Shown: in pieces, positions 45,309-56,912 of the stretch
Position numbering within the stretch: the stretch's first letter is position 1
Layout of the letters: each line of letters begins with the position of its first letter
Assembly: GCA_013420905.1 (NCBI GenBank)
Contig: JAAXNY010000001.1
Location: 7,440,001-7,504,000 of the forward strand
Source of the DNA: Collybia mongolica
Lineage: Eukaryota > Basidiomycota > Agaricomycetes > Agaricales > Clitocybaceae
Reading direction: 5' to 3'
DNA length: 64,000 nt
The notes under the pieces: generated by a model
Told to the model about the DNA's origin: nothing
Seen by the model: the letters and a program-made list of their open reading frames with translations, nothing else
Databases searched by the model: none
Position numbers and translations under genes: made by a program

Positions 45309-47956
45309 TCAAGGTGAGTGCTCGCGAGCACGCCGGTGCGACTTGTATTTTCTTGAGCTGAATTGACGAACCTTGAATTGAGCGTCTTTGGCAGACAGAC
45401 CATCCCGATATGCATTCATCCAACGCACTGTTCGGTGCTCCCATTTTCGTATCATCTCTTTATCAACAGAGGCAAGAGCCTTTGGAAGGTTTTCTTGAAG
45501 GGTTGTGAACATGTAATCGCAGTGTTCACGCAACCACTTCTTCACTGCACCCCAGAAGAACTCAATAAAGTTGAGTTCACAGTGAAATTTGGGCAGAAAA
45601 ATGCAGAGGTGTCCCGCTTTTTCAATAACCTCCTGAACCAATGATTTCTGCTCCTTGAAATCAGGTTGAAGCTCGAGAATGCGTGTGGCACAGCAAGAGG
45701 TTGCATCAGGCTCACACCCATTTTTGCACTCCATCTTAAGGCCGGGGGTCCACAGATTCCGCTCAATCAAGACTTGCTTCATGCCTTTTGGCTCGTCTGG
45801 AAATTCGGGATGGTTGGCAGGAAAGATCATCTTTTGGATGACACGCTCATCATTTTGCAAAAACCAGCCATCACGGAGATGTGCTTGCTTTCCCCCTGGC
45901 TTAAAATTCATGCGTTTAACCAAGAGAGCATCCGCAGCATAAACCGAGTGTCCTTGTGAGTTGTCGACCATTATTAATGCCTGATAGCCAGGACCATGTG
46001 CTGCCTCAAATGCCGGAATGATCTTTTCAGTCAGCTGTAAGAATATGAGTGTGGAAACTTGAGTTGTTAAAGCACTTGACCCACCTGTTTGACAAAAAGC
46101 TCCCCAGTCCAATATCCATCATAATTTTTGCCATATTCCAATGTTTGACTCGCCTCCTTCAGCCATCCGACCGTTGAGCAAATAACCTCTGAGTGATGAA
46201 TTCCTCTGCCTGCTCCCTTCTTCTTTAATGCGTACTCGCCATCCAGCACCCAGCTCTTTTTTTTTCCATCATTTGCCTGAGCTGTCATCTCATCATGTGC
46301 GCACAGCACCAGTCGCCGCTCCACAAAGTTTGACGGAGGTTTGGTCAGCTCCGTCATCACATCTCCCACAACATACTCCACCAATCGTCGCCGGTGCTCC
46401 AACATCGCTGGCAAGAATCTCTCCTGGCGGTAAGCAACCACATCTGGTCTTTCGTGCCCATCAAAATACAATGCTTTCTTGTGCTCCATAAACCGGAACC
46501 CTTCTTGATGAAGAAACCGACGTGCAGTCTGGAGGCTGATACCCTTCTTGACCTTCAAGCAGATGCGAGGGAATAATTCAATCTCCATGTATCGCTTCAG
46601 GCTGCGGGGCATCTCTTCATCAACAATGTTCTGAAGGTATTTTCTTGCTGCATCTGGTATCATTTTTTGCTGACTGAAAGCCGCCAATTTTGCAGGATCA
46701 ATTGCCCATTTATTCGAACGAACAAAGGACCGGAGCTCTGCCTTGATGGCTGGGTCACTCAGCAACGAAAATGCCTTGACGTGGTGTCCCCTGTCCGAGA
46801 CCGGAAGTTCGCGAGACGTAACCCATTTCTTCACCCACCCACGAACAAGCCTTCCACCCCACTCAGCCGAGAACTTATGGCTCTCAGCTGCCTTCAAAGA
46901 TGCATCCATCTTCTTGCACCCATTCCGAACCATCATATGCAAGCAACTCTCCATAGCCCGTGCTCGCCGAGCCTGTAAACCATTACGTCCTGCATCAAAC
47001 GTGTCACAATGTTTCGAGTTGATAAGCTTCTGAATGGCTCCCAGTGCAACCTTGGCCTCTTTTTGACGTTCTTCTTGGGTGATTTGACGTGCAACTCGGT
47101 ATGGAATCGTGAGGCGGCGCCGCTTCAGGGGAGGGGGCGCTCGGACACGGAAGATGGCATGGGTGGGGCCTGAGTCATCATCGCTCTCGGGTTCGGAATC
47201 GTCAGAACCCGTGTCTGCTTCTGAACTCTCACTCTCGTCCGACCGATATCCGGTAAAGATGTCTGGAGGTGTATCTTCCTGTGGGGGAGGAACCTGAGGC
47301 TCGGGTGCAGAACTTGGAGTATTGGTGGGTGCAGGCAAGGTTGCAGATTTTGTGGGCCTCGGACGCAGGAAGCTTCGCATTAATGCAGCCGATTGACTGG
47401 TTTGGAATGGTAAGTCATGATGCTCAGTATCTCGACCGACAACTCACGATTTTCGCAGTTCTTTGTCTTTCTCCTCCTTATCCCTTGCTGCCTTATCCTT
47501 CCTCTGTCGTGTTCGAACCGAGTCCCCTGTGTATCCAAATCCCCGCTTCTTCTCAGCTCTCTCCCAATCAACTCCCCCAATATCTGTCATTATCCTTTCA
47601 TATGCCGTCACGGAGTCCATCTGCTTGCCAACCTGTGCCTGATGCACCATGGTAACCACCTCCAAGATTTCATCTTCGTCAACCTCGGAGTATTCACTGC
47701 CAGTTTCCGATTCGTCCTCTTCAAGTAAAGCCCCATAGTTGCCACTCTCAGCTGGGCAATGATTGACAGTCCCATCCCAATTGCATTCACCATCCTCGGA
47801 GTCGGAGGCTTGCGTCAAATCAATCCGAGGGGTTACTGAACCCAAATTGGCCTCTGGTGATGGTGCTCGTGGATCTCTTGCTTGAGTGGTTGGCCATCTC
47901 TTCAGACGAGCGTTTGCAATGGATTGCTGTTGCTGCTTCTTCCGGCGAGACGACAT
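45309..47956 (-). CDS. DDE transposase of the 3.15-kb element, intact
   Basis: Three exons (47956-47448, 47372-46085, 46034-45309) splice in frame to 840 residues. The first 300 residues are acidic and Ser/Pro-rich with a Gln run near the start (RRKKQQQQ). A helical DNA-binding region follows. The catalytic Asp residues appear to be in LVLCAHDEM and ALIMVDNSQGHS, and the Glu in FLPKFHCELNFIEFFWGAVK. The spacing from the second Asp to the Glu is 133 residues, far longer than the 34-39 of ordinary Tc1/mariner enzymes. The insertion holds a Cys cluster (CKNGCEPDATSCC). The upstream TTG at 47968 is not used as start. No inactivating change is seen. Confidence 0.9.
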
Positions 47957-48171
47957 GGGTGCCAGCAAGGAGATCTGGCCTCAAACTCAAACCAAACTTC
48001 AACAGGTACTAGTGCTACACGAGTACACTACCGTTCTTCACGAAATTATCCGTAGGATGGCCAAGACTGCACGAGGCGCACTCCCTTAGCCTTATTTAGT
48101 TATCGGGCTCAGCGGCACGTCGGGAATCAGCACGTGGGGGGTTGACTTTTTTTTGCCCCGCCGAATTGGCG

Positions 48172-48209
48172 TCTGCACCACATTGGTGGTGACTAAGTGT
48201 TTTGCACCA
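48172..48209 (-). repeat. Right inverted repeat of the 3.15-kb transposon
   Basis: It mirrors 45061-45098 and ends TTTGCACCA next to the TA duplication. Confidence 0.88.
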
Positions 48210-48445
48210 TATACGAACTATTTTATTTTTACAATCATTTTTAGAAGGCAGAACAACGCTCGATTACTAAAATTCTCGACTAAATATCTCGAGGTGATCG
48301 TGAAGTCATATTATGTAATAGATTAGTTGGCGGAACCTATGTATTCCGAGGCCCGCACTGTTGGTTCCGACTCTTGACGTACTGCTTGTTATCACTCCGG
48401 TCTCAACGACGATTGTATTATACCCTCTCCACGACGGCGAGCTTC

Positions 48446-49541
48446 ATGTACAGCAATGGCTACGGAGGGCCGGAGATCACCAACAATCCCTTCATCAATG
48501 ATCCTTCACACCCTCAGAATCGTTTCCCTGACTTGAATACCCCTTCATCTCCACCTAACGGTGGTCAGTACACCCAATGGTTTCAGCATGACATGGGCCA
48601 AAATTCCACTGGCCCCCCGGGACAACAGTCGGGTCTGTACCAGCAGCCCTCTTATCAGCCGCAACAGCCACAGCAGTATAACTCTATGTATGGCCAACAG
48701 CCAGGTTATCACAGTCCTGGGGTACCAAGCACCACGCCCCATGCAACCGGCATGCCATTCCAACCCACCAGCTCATTTGGCCAACAACTTGCAGCAAATA
48801 TCAGCGGCAGCAGCTATGGGTATCTGCAAGGGCAGACGCCCGGTCAGCAGCCGTATAATGCTGCGCAGCAACAAACCCAAAACAACCCTGGGTACATCGC
48901 ACAGTTTGATCCGTACGCATCGATTGGGCAAGGGTGGGATGGCCAAGCTTCCCAGAATCAACACCAGTCGCAGCCTCTACAAACCACCTCCGGCGGAACG
49001 TACGCGACTATATCGCCATCCGGGAATCTGCACCCGCGAGAATACATCCGCACCCACAAGGGGGAGATTGAGGCCTGGGACAATTATGCATGGAAACAAT
49101 TATTGAATTCGTTCGATGTTCTAAAGGATTCCTGGGAAGCAAGAACAAAAGAACTTGGGGGGAAGATTGGCCAGCTCCAGAATCAATTGCATTATGGTGG
49201 AGGTGGATTTTATCCTGGGCAGATTCAGCAAGAGGTATCTCGTTTGCAAGGAGTGAGTATGACAATCCTCGTTGTTCTATTATTCTGCTAAATAGAGTTT
49301 GTTAGCTTTCAAAAGATGCACAGATCAAATCTGGTACAGCCATTCCATTCGATTGTGGTGCCTCTAATGCTACGCTGATGCTAAAATTATGATAGATTCT
49401 GTTGCGGCATCATCATTCCAGATGCACGAAGTCTTTCAAGGATACAGACAATCCGGCGATCTTGCAAGCAAGCGGCGGGTTCGAGAGGCTTCCAATGCTG
49501 CACTCCAGGGCCTTCCAGATTGGCCGCCGCAGATATACTGA
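48446..49541 (+). CDS. Gln/Pro/Gly-rich protein with C-terminal helical region
   Basis: Three exons give about 320 residues. From the ATG at 48446 (an upstream in-frame ATG at 48374 is less likely), the first 200 residues are rich in Gln, Pro, Gly and Tyr with no stable fold expected. They contain the short motif NPF twice (NNPFIN and similar contexts), which can bind EH-domain proteins of endocytosis. That role is inference. Residues after NLHPREYIRTHKGEIEAW look helical (QLLNSFDVLKDSWEARTKEL). Two further short exons add LSKDAQIKSDSVAASSFQ and a basic stretch ending LPDWPPQIY. I do not recognise a named family. Confidence 0.72.
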
Positions 49542-49817
49542 GCCATGGTCCATTCTCCACATATATAGGATAAACGATCCTCTTCCTTGGGTTTTAGTCC
49601 GCCTACGGATGACCAACCATCTCTAGCTCTTCTTGGTGTTATGGGTATAGGGTCACAGTGTTCTTGTGTATGTAAATTGTGATTATCGTTAAGTACTGTT
49701 ACATGTATTCAAGTACCATTCCATCAGTTACATTTTTCATCTAACAAAAGGCAGTACGGGTAAATATAAATTAGAACCATATCCATCCGTCCTTGTATCG
49801 GTATTGTTCGCATTTGT
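49542..49817. other. Short tail-to-tail gap
   Basis: These 276 bp lie between the ends of two convergent genes. Nothing is seen in them. Confidence 0.5.
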
Positions 49818-51771
49818 TTAAGAGCAAATACCTGGGTACCGACGATCCGTTGGATCCCGCGGTATCCAGCCGCCCTCCAAGCCCTTCTGGTAACTCCATT
49901 CATCGGCATTTTCTGCCTGTGAAGGATCTCAACCGTTAGTGAGCGAAACAGTAAGAAAGTTTAAGGGTACCTTCCACGTCCAGAAAACCCACCCCTGGAT
50001 GTTCTCGCCAATCTCCACCTGAACCTCCCAGTATCTGGAGATTGGTTGAACGGTTAACGCAACATATCATTCTCGGACTGAACTTACTTTCGAAGGAAGG
50101 ACTTGTACGAGCTAGAAAATCCGGTGTAACTCCCTGTAAAGTTGGTGCAAGAACCATGATATTGAGTACCCGGGCCAGGAAATCGAGTGTTATCCCATCG
50201 AGCACCCACACCCCGACCGTTGAGCCATTTAGCGCAGTCAGTTACGGCGTTGGACCATTCTCCTATTATCGTCCAGATGTTGGAACCCTCAAAGTTTGAG
50301 AGGCTGTCGGAGTAGGTGCACGCGAACTACATAGACACCAATGATGTTGGATGTACAGCCGATGACAAACATGATGCGAGGAGAACGTACATTTACGTGT
50401 TCATCAAATGAACGATTGAGTTCTAGGTCGCTAAATATTTGGTACTCATGCTAAACGATTTCAGTAATAGTAACGGATAATGTTCTGAGTGGCACACACG
50501 AAATCCATGATCACTCCTTGCCCCCGTGGATATGTCAAGAATCCATTCCAGTTCTGCAGACAGAATCAAGTCGAAAGCAACATCATTTACAACGACATCA
50601 AACTTACCGTTACGCCGAGGAATGCATCACCAATCATGACTTTAATGCCCGCACCAGCAGCTTGCCTGACAGCGTCATATCCATCCAGCCAAAACTGTCG
50701 CACAACTTGTGGGAAATCACCTCCAAGAAAACCGGCAGGTTCATTCAGCAACTCGAGGACATCAATCATACCACCGACGTTCGCCGTGATGAATCGCACG
50801 GTGTCAACAGTCCGCTGCACGTTCTCGGAACTCGGCGCCCATTGTGGATTTGATGTACGCTGGCCTGAGTTATCATACCCGTTTTGAGAACCGGGGGCAC
50901 CGTGAATGTCCAGGATGACACGAATAGAATGTTTTTTCGCCCAATTGAGGGCACGAAGAAGGTAAGGCCATGCGCCAGGGATATATGGTTCCACAGATGT
51001 TGACGTCTTGGTATCATCTGAGGTCATTGGTACAGACCAATAACCAAGAGGTATTCTAGTATTATTTGTTACCGGATTGAACTATAATGATGTTTAAGAA
51101 CCGCATTTACCGAACGTGGTTCAGGCCTGCAGCTTTAATAGCTGCGAAATCGTCTTCGGTTATCCACTATGTTTTCCTTTAAATAACAGAGCCGCCTTCC
51201 GGCTCAGATCATCTAACATACCGTTTCCCAATGTTTAGTGAGTATTTTCAGAGCCGTTTTCGAGTCCAGTAGTTGTCCCAATGTATATTCGTCGACTATT
51301 GCATCATTATTAGTACTTTCAAAGACACTTGGAGTAATCCATGGCTATAATAGGGCAAAGTATTTTGGTAAGCCAGTTCAATCAATGAATTGTACGTAAT
51401 ACGCACCTCCAGAACAAGCCAACCGCCTCTATGGAAGACATATATGTAATTTTGTTGATATGTTTGATAATTGAGAAGCGACATACGCACAAATTTACGC
51501 CTCGTATTTTGTCAATCCCGTATTTGAATGCAACTGCCGCGGTGGGAGCAGGATTGTTCGTTGAATTTGTGCCTGTGTTCGAGGGACCAGGCGCCATGCC
51601 AGAGACAGTGGTCGGCTGTACGGTCCCCGAAGCTATGGGTGATGGATCTGGAGGTACGCCTGCAATCGCTCTGCTTGGAGCCTTTAATCTACATTGCGTT
51701 GCGTGTACATCCAGGCTCCAAAACGCAGTTCCCTGGCAAAGAAAAACAAGAGTAATTGGAAGGAGCTGCAT
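49818..51771 (-). CDS. Secreted exo-beta-1,3-glucanase, GH5 family
   Basis: Multiple short exons chain from [19 protein letters not shown], a signal peptide, through a Pro/Thr/Asn-rich linker, to the GH5 subfamily 9 domain. Visible landmarks are [20 protein letters not shown], the segment beginning [39 protein letters not shown], the acid/base Glu in [11 protein letters not shown], the nucleophile Glu in [16 protein letters not shown], and a closing [17 protein letters not shown] to PGICS at 49818. Such enzymes hydrolyse beta-1,3-glucan from non-reducing ends and remodel the fungal wall. Both catalytic residues are present. The first intron after the signal peptide is not fixed. Homology carries the call. 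Confidence 0.92.
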
Positions 51772-52381
51772 TCAGATTCGACACGGTGCGGGCACAAGGA
51801 GAGAGGGGAAGTTGGAGGTTAATGGTCAATGACCATGGAGTCGCGTGGTATTGAACAAAAACGATGGCCGGTTTTGGAGATTAAACACGAGGCGAGAATG
51901 AGGCAAACACCTTCGACGACCTAAGCACAAATCCAAGCATTTGACTCTAGTCTCACTCCCTGCAGAAGTGTGCAGCATGTATTTGGAAGTCGTGTCTATT
52001 CAAGCAGTGATGGATTTTCGACTTACAGGGTGACTGAGAACCTATGATATGCGTTTTTTATGTATTCCCTATATTTTCATATCGGGCCGACCACCGACCG
52101 GAGAGTATCGGACGGGAACAATCAACTTGGAAGCCTTCCATAGAGCGATGAACCCTACAGCCTCAACGAATATCGCGAATAAAATGGAAAGAGGAAATGG
52201 AGGACCAGCAAGTTATTGAAATAAAAAGGTTTCAACGATCGACTTCCGGGCTGCCCCTATTATAATCGCCGCCCTAACTGTGGCGACACATAATCATAAT
52301 ATTGTCGTTACATGGTACAAAATTGAATACTAGGAGCTAAGAGAAAGTGTGGTGATAGGATATGCCGTGAGCGAAGTACCG
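51772..52381. other. Intergenic region between two minus-strand genes
   Basis: It should contain the glucanase promoter and the 3' end of the next gene. An open alternative reading of the neighbour's last exon extends to about 52332. Nothing else is visible. Confidence 0.5.
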
Positions 52382-54751
52382 TTAAACGCATGTGTGAAAC
52401 CTGGAAACCTTGCGTCGAAAGCCACCGGGACAACTTGTCGCGCATCGAGTACTTGACCTTCGACTGCATACCCGCCCTCTGTCACCACCCTTGTCTTTCA
52501 GCTTGACAACCCATTCAGCATGTGCCGTCCTATACATCTTCCAAGTGTCCGACTTCGAGAACGTTTCCGTAAGGTCACGGGCTCTCTGCTTTGCAATGGA
52601 TGTCTTTCCTTTAAAGTGCTTGCCCGCCGACGATATAAATTTCTCTCCCCTGTTCTTCAATTCTTTCGCCTTTCCCCGAGCCTTGTCGTTACGGTGATGA
52701 ACATGCTCCCGGATCGCCCTCGCCTTTCCCTTCGACTGTTGTATGGCAGTTTGGGTTTGGCGACTAATGGCGCGAGCTAGTTCGTCAAGTGAATCTACGA
52801 GTTCGTCGAGGTCTGTTTGCACGTTCTTCACCAAAGTCTTGACCTTGACGTCTAAAACTTCTGACAAAGCGCCTACAACTCTCAGACTTAGCCCGGTAAC
52901 GGACTTCCCGGTAGACGGCCCGGCGACAGCGTTCTGGGCATGTGAGACAATGCTCACAGAAGGCTTCGGGTCAATCGATGAAAGCTGAGTTGAAGGTCGA
53001 ATGATGACATCTCGGACTAGTTTGACCTTGTCAATATGCGGAGACGATTTACGTCCTCCCTCCACAGTTGGAGTGGCAGATATGACTAGTGATTTATCTT
53101 GGGAGGTAATAGCCAAAGCCGTGGTCCCTGGATCGATGACAGAGAGAGATAAGTCTTCCAGAGGTGTGGTCTTAACGGGTGCGTTCGCCCTCGCGGTGGT
53201 TGGGAGGGCGGCAGTTCGGTTAACTTCGGGGCCGAACATTCCCCAGAAGGTGCTGCTGGGATCAGAAGCTGCAATAGTCGGAGTTGGTGTAGATGGTGGG
53301 GCACGGAATGCCGTGTTGATTGCGAAACCAACGATCAAAGACATCAGCGCAAATCTATAACGGAATTAATATAAACCAATCGATAAGAAACGAACGTACA
53401 ATGTGACCGCATGGACAGAGTTCAGGTGCTCAGATATTGATTTCACCGAACCTTTCCTGACCTGAGTAATGAGGCGTTGCAGAATCTGATGGGCAGCGAG
53501 ATGCTGGATTTCGTCAGTCTTTCCCCCATCGAAAACGGGTGAAGTGAAGTCCTTGTTTAGATTGACCACTTTGTTCGATGGGACACATAAGGCCTCCCAG
53601 TCTTCGCAGGCAATCATGCGGGCCGCGTCGATGTCATCTTTGGCTGTATAACCAAGTGGAGGAGCAAAGACAGGCATATACAGTGTGTGTGATGGTAAGG
53701 CATAGAGCAGTGATGGGAGGTAAACAATAGCCAACGATGGTTTCTCTATGGCAGGCTAGAAACGGTGTAGTTAATTTCTAAGTTGAGAAAGGATGTAACT
53801 TACGTCCTGCATATGACCTGCAACACCATCTGTCCAATCGTGAACAGGGACAAACTCGGAGGAAAATAAGGGTTCCTCATGTTGACGTTTGAGTCGCAGC
53901 AACCGAATATTGTCAGTAGTACTAAGAGACATGTCGATCACTGAGCGCCCGGATGTGGCGACTACCTTCTTCACCAATTCCTGGACAAAAGACCATTTGA
54001 TCGATGAGGTGCGGCCGTAGAGAACAACCTCAAATTCAGCCTTCTTTACACCCCTGGGATGGAGGCGCATAGCGTCCTGAGTGATCTCGGGCGTGGTGGT
54101 AAATGTATCCAGTTCCTCGCTGGATGGTGGGACTTCCATAGTAACGTCAGCAGGGTCGGTGGTGTAGTCTGTAGCAATATCCGTTGCAGTAAATGCGGTC
54201 TCTGATGGAGAAACATCGTCATAGGACCTGTGTAGTTCATCATGAGAACTGGTAAGAGGATCAGGGAATGATAATCTGAGATCGCGCAAAGAAGTGTGGG
54301 TGCTTGTGGAACTCGAGCGGGATGCGCTGAGGGTGCTAATCAGGCTTTGATCAAGCGCTGCCTTGACACGTTGCTCTTCAGCTAAATCGTGTGCGCTGTT
54401 AACTAACCCTTCCCCGCCAACGGTGGCTTCTAGGTCCGCAGTTATAGTGGGGGAGTTGGTCGATCCCAGACCTGGAGCATCTTCGTCGCCGCTGTCGTCA
54501 ACAAAGCCTTCCCAGGCCTCAACATCACCCTCCCTGGAGCTCCCAATGCTTATAGACGACCTGCGAGATAGTGGCACCCGAAAGCCGGCCTCGTCTCGGT
54601 CGCTGTCGCCAGAGATAACTGAGTCATTATCGTCCGACCCGCGGTTGCTTGCTATGTCTAGCCAGTCTGAGTCTGAGAGGCTGTCAAGCTCTGACATGCC
54701 AGACGATGGAGGATAATCTGGTGTCTCAAAAGGCGAGATATTGTGATTCAT
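52382..54751 (-). CDS. Unrecognised single-span membrane protein with acidic Ser-rich N-terminus
   Basis: Three exons chain in frame from the ATG at 54751. The first 130 residues are acidic and Ser-rich and include SDSDWLDIASNRGSDD, which has the form of an Atg8-interacting motif (W30-x-x-I33 after acidic residues). A folded-looking region follows (FEVVLYGRTSSIKWSFVQEL, SSEFVPVHDWTDGVAGH, AIVYLPSLLYALPSHTLYMP). One hydrophobic span, VTLFALMSLIVGFAINTAF, is the only membrane segment. The rest is Ser/Thr-rich, then strongly basic and helical. The final 35 codons may read in an alternative frame after a GGG run near 52490. No family is recognised. The membrane anchor plus WLDI suggests, without proof, an organelle-autophagy receptor. 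Confidence 0.7.
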
Positions 54752-54884
54752 TGTGGTTGGCGATCAAAGGGGTGATGCATGCCCTTAAGTAGTGGACACC
54801 GGCCCTCAGCTGCCGAAGCTAGTTACATAACATTGGATCTTATCAGATTAGAACACTCGAGAAATCTCGCCGTCTACTCTCATC
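54752..54884. promoter_or_regulatory. 133-bp divergent promoter region
   Basis: It lies between the ATG of the membrane protein (minus) and the ATG of the F-box-like protein (plus). No named element is visible. Confidence 0.4.
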
Positions 54885-56539
54885 ATGTTCAACTTCTTGG
54901 ATTTGCCGGAGAATATTCATCTAGAAATATGCGTGCATGTAGGTCCACAAGGCCTGCTAGCTCTAAAACAAGTAAGATCCATCGAACTCTCTTCTGCTTA
55001 CCCAGGTCTGACTCTGTCTATTGTCACTGACACGCAGACATGTCGTGTTCTCCACGCGTTGGGCTGCACCAATAACGCCTGGAATCAAATGATGATTGAT
55101 CTTCCCCTAGACCTGCCGTTGAAATCCGTGAAACAACCCCTACCAGCCCTGCAGCTGCAACGTGCCGTGATCAAGGCACCGCGCGTGGAGTACAACTGGC
55201 GAACCCATTCGACACGTATTCGGCAGCTGAAGAGGATCACATGTGACAATGCGATAGATCAGATGCAGCCGTTAGGCTCCCAGTGGCTTGTTACTTTGTC
55301 TCGCTCGCCGTTGTTGACACGGATTGCGGTTTGGGATGTTGGGGGGTCACGGTGCTACTGCGTCGCATCCGTGGATGCAAGCACTGCGTTAAGATTTTCT
55401 GCCGATCTTCGCACACAGTCAGAGATGATAGTTGCAGTGATTGAACACGATAACCCACAGAATGAGTAAGTTTCAACAACCTATGTCAACTCCTTTGGAA
55501 TACTTAACATAGTATCCTAGGCACATAAAAATCTACTCGCTTTGTTTAAATGAAGAAACGAAGGGATGTGGCCATAGCACGGGGATTTTGGAACTACGCC
55601 ATTGCATTTCTAAACCCCTTTCCCGAGGCACTTTCTTTGATGTTCATGTATGTGGACATATTGTCGCCGCGGCCGTAGCCCGGTTCTCGGGCCCGACGAG
55701 CCCTCCAGAGTACGAAGTTATCCTCGTAAACACGTCGAAACACATACAGTGGGTTGCTAATCCCAAATTTCCGCCCGTAAGTGGACCACATGTTGATAAG
55801 TATCGATAACTTTGACTGATTCCATCTTCCCATAGGGTGTCGAGCGTGTGCGTTTAAACCTTTCCTTGGATCGTATCGTTCTCGTGGGTGTTCAGGATAA
55901 TAAAACCTTGATAATTCACGAGTTTGGCCTCCCGTCATTTTTCCTACAGAGGACACAGAAGGAAGGCAGCGGAACAGCAAAGGATTTGTATACTGCCCAT
56001 CTGCTGACTGATGTAGACAACGCCGACCTGATTTTCTTGAACTACCATGCTATCCAATTTCCCACAGGAGTCGATGTTCACCTTTCAACCGAGTCCGCGA
56101 TTGGGACCTCAGCTTTTATGCCAATCGTAGTTTTTCCTTCGCTTGTTGTCCCAACAGGAGGTTTGGCGTACGCGATCAACTTCCCACTCTCCTCCATGAC
56201 ACCTAAAAGGGAAGGAGAGTCGGAGCCACAGAACACGATCCGGATACCAATGCAGCAGTTCTCCACTCCCGCCAAAACATCGGCCGATATTATATGTGTC
56301 GGAAGGACTGGTCGCCGGGCCGTATGGATACAACGGCGCTGGGATAATGACGAGTATGAAATTATATGAAAACGACATTCTCCAGCTCGGATGAGCAGGC
56401 GACTGTGATCCCGCTGCTCCCAAAGTATACACCGCTGCCGCTCGCGCCACATGCCTGTCAATCGCTCGCATTTGACGAGGCTTCAGGACGCCTTTATATC
56501 AGCGTTCATACTGGAGAACTATTTATATTGAATTTGTGA
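54885..56539 (+). CDS. F-box-like protein
   Basis: The start MFNFLDLPENIHLEICVHVG, then LLALKQ, joined across an intron to TCRVLHALGCTNNAWNQMM, is a degenerate F-box. The rest is beta-rich sequence (LTRIAVWDVGG, IVAVIEHDN, HIKIYSLCL, LIFLNYHAIQF, GRLYISVHTGELFIL) like the propeller-type C-termini of agaricomycete F-box proteins. It would act as a substrate adaptor for SCF ubiquitin ligase. The last part is reached only through a 32-nt intron (56354-56385) or a frameshift. Without it, a TGA follows within four codons of 56354. The stop at 56537-56539 closes a sensible ending. Confidence 0.78.
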
Positions 56540-56912
56540 AGATACTACGCGAGTTGACCTCTCTATTCACGCGATCGTATACACTAATAAGTGGAGACAA
56601 CTGGGGGACATAAATACAATCTCCAGTCATTTATACACATCTTAGTGCATCCCTCCGAACAGGCTCGAAAGTTTATGTCTGGCTCCTTGATAGTTTCTCT
56701 CCTCACCTTAGACTTGGCATCGGGTTGTCCAAGAAAGGAAAGGTCGCGAATAATAATGATCGGCGGGGTTGTTGCACGTGGTTTTGTCCGAATTCTTGTA
56801 ATCGCCACGATCATCTTCGAGTTGACTTGTCAAATTTTACTTATCGTCTATTCAACGTCTGCCTCCTGGGATCTGGGTTGGAGCTCAGCTTTACGTGGTC
56901 TCCTTGCCATCG
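56540..56912. other. Intergenic region upstream of exportin-T
   Basis: Contains the 3' end of the F-box-like gene and the exportin-T promoter. Open frames here are unconvincing. Confidence 0.55.

Larger units (their letters stand above)
45061..48209 (-). mobile_element. 3.15-kb DNA transposon with DDE transposase and TA duplications
   Basis: The ends are imperfect inverted repeats of about 38 bp beginning TGGTGCAAAACACTTAGTCA (left end: TGGTGCAAACC...). They are flanked by TA at 45059-45060 and 48210-48211. One spliced transposase gene fills most of the interior and has no stop or frameshift. The TA target and DDE enzyme place it in or near the Tc1/mariner (IS630-like) superfamily, in a group common in agaricomycetes. 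It sits between a membrane-protein gene and a Gln-rich protein gene and breaks neither. Confidence 0.9.
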
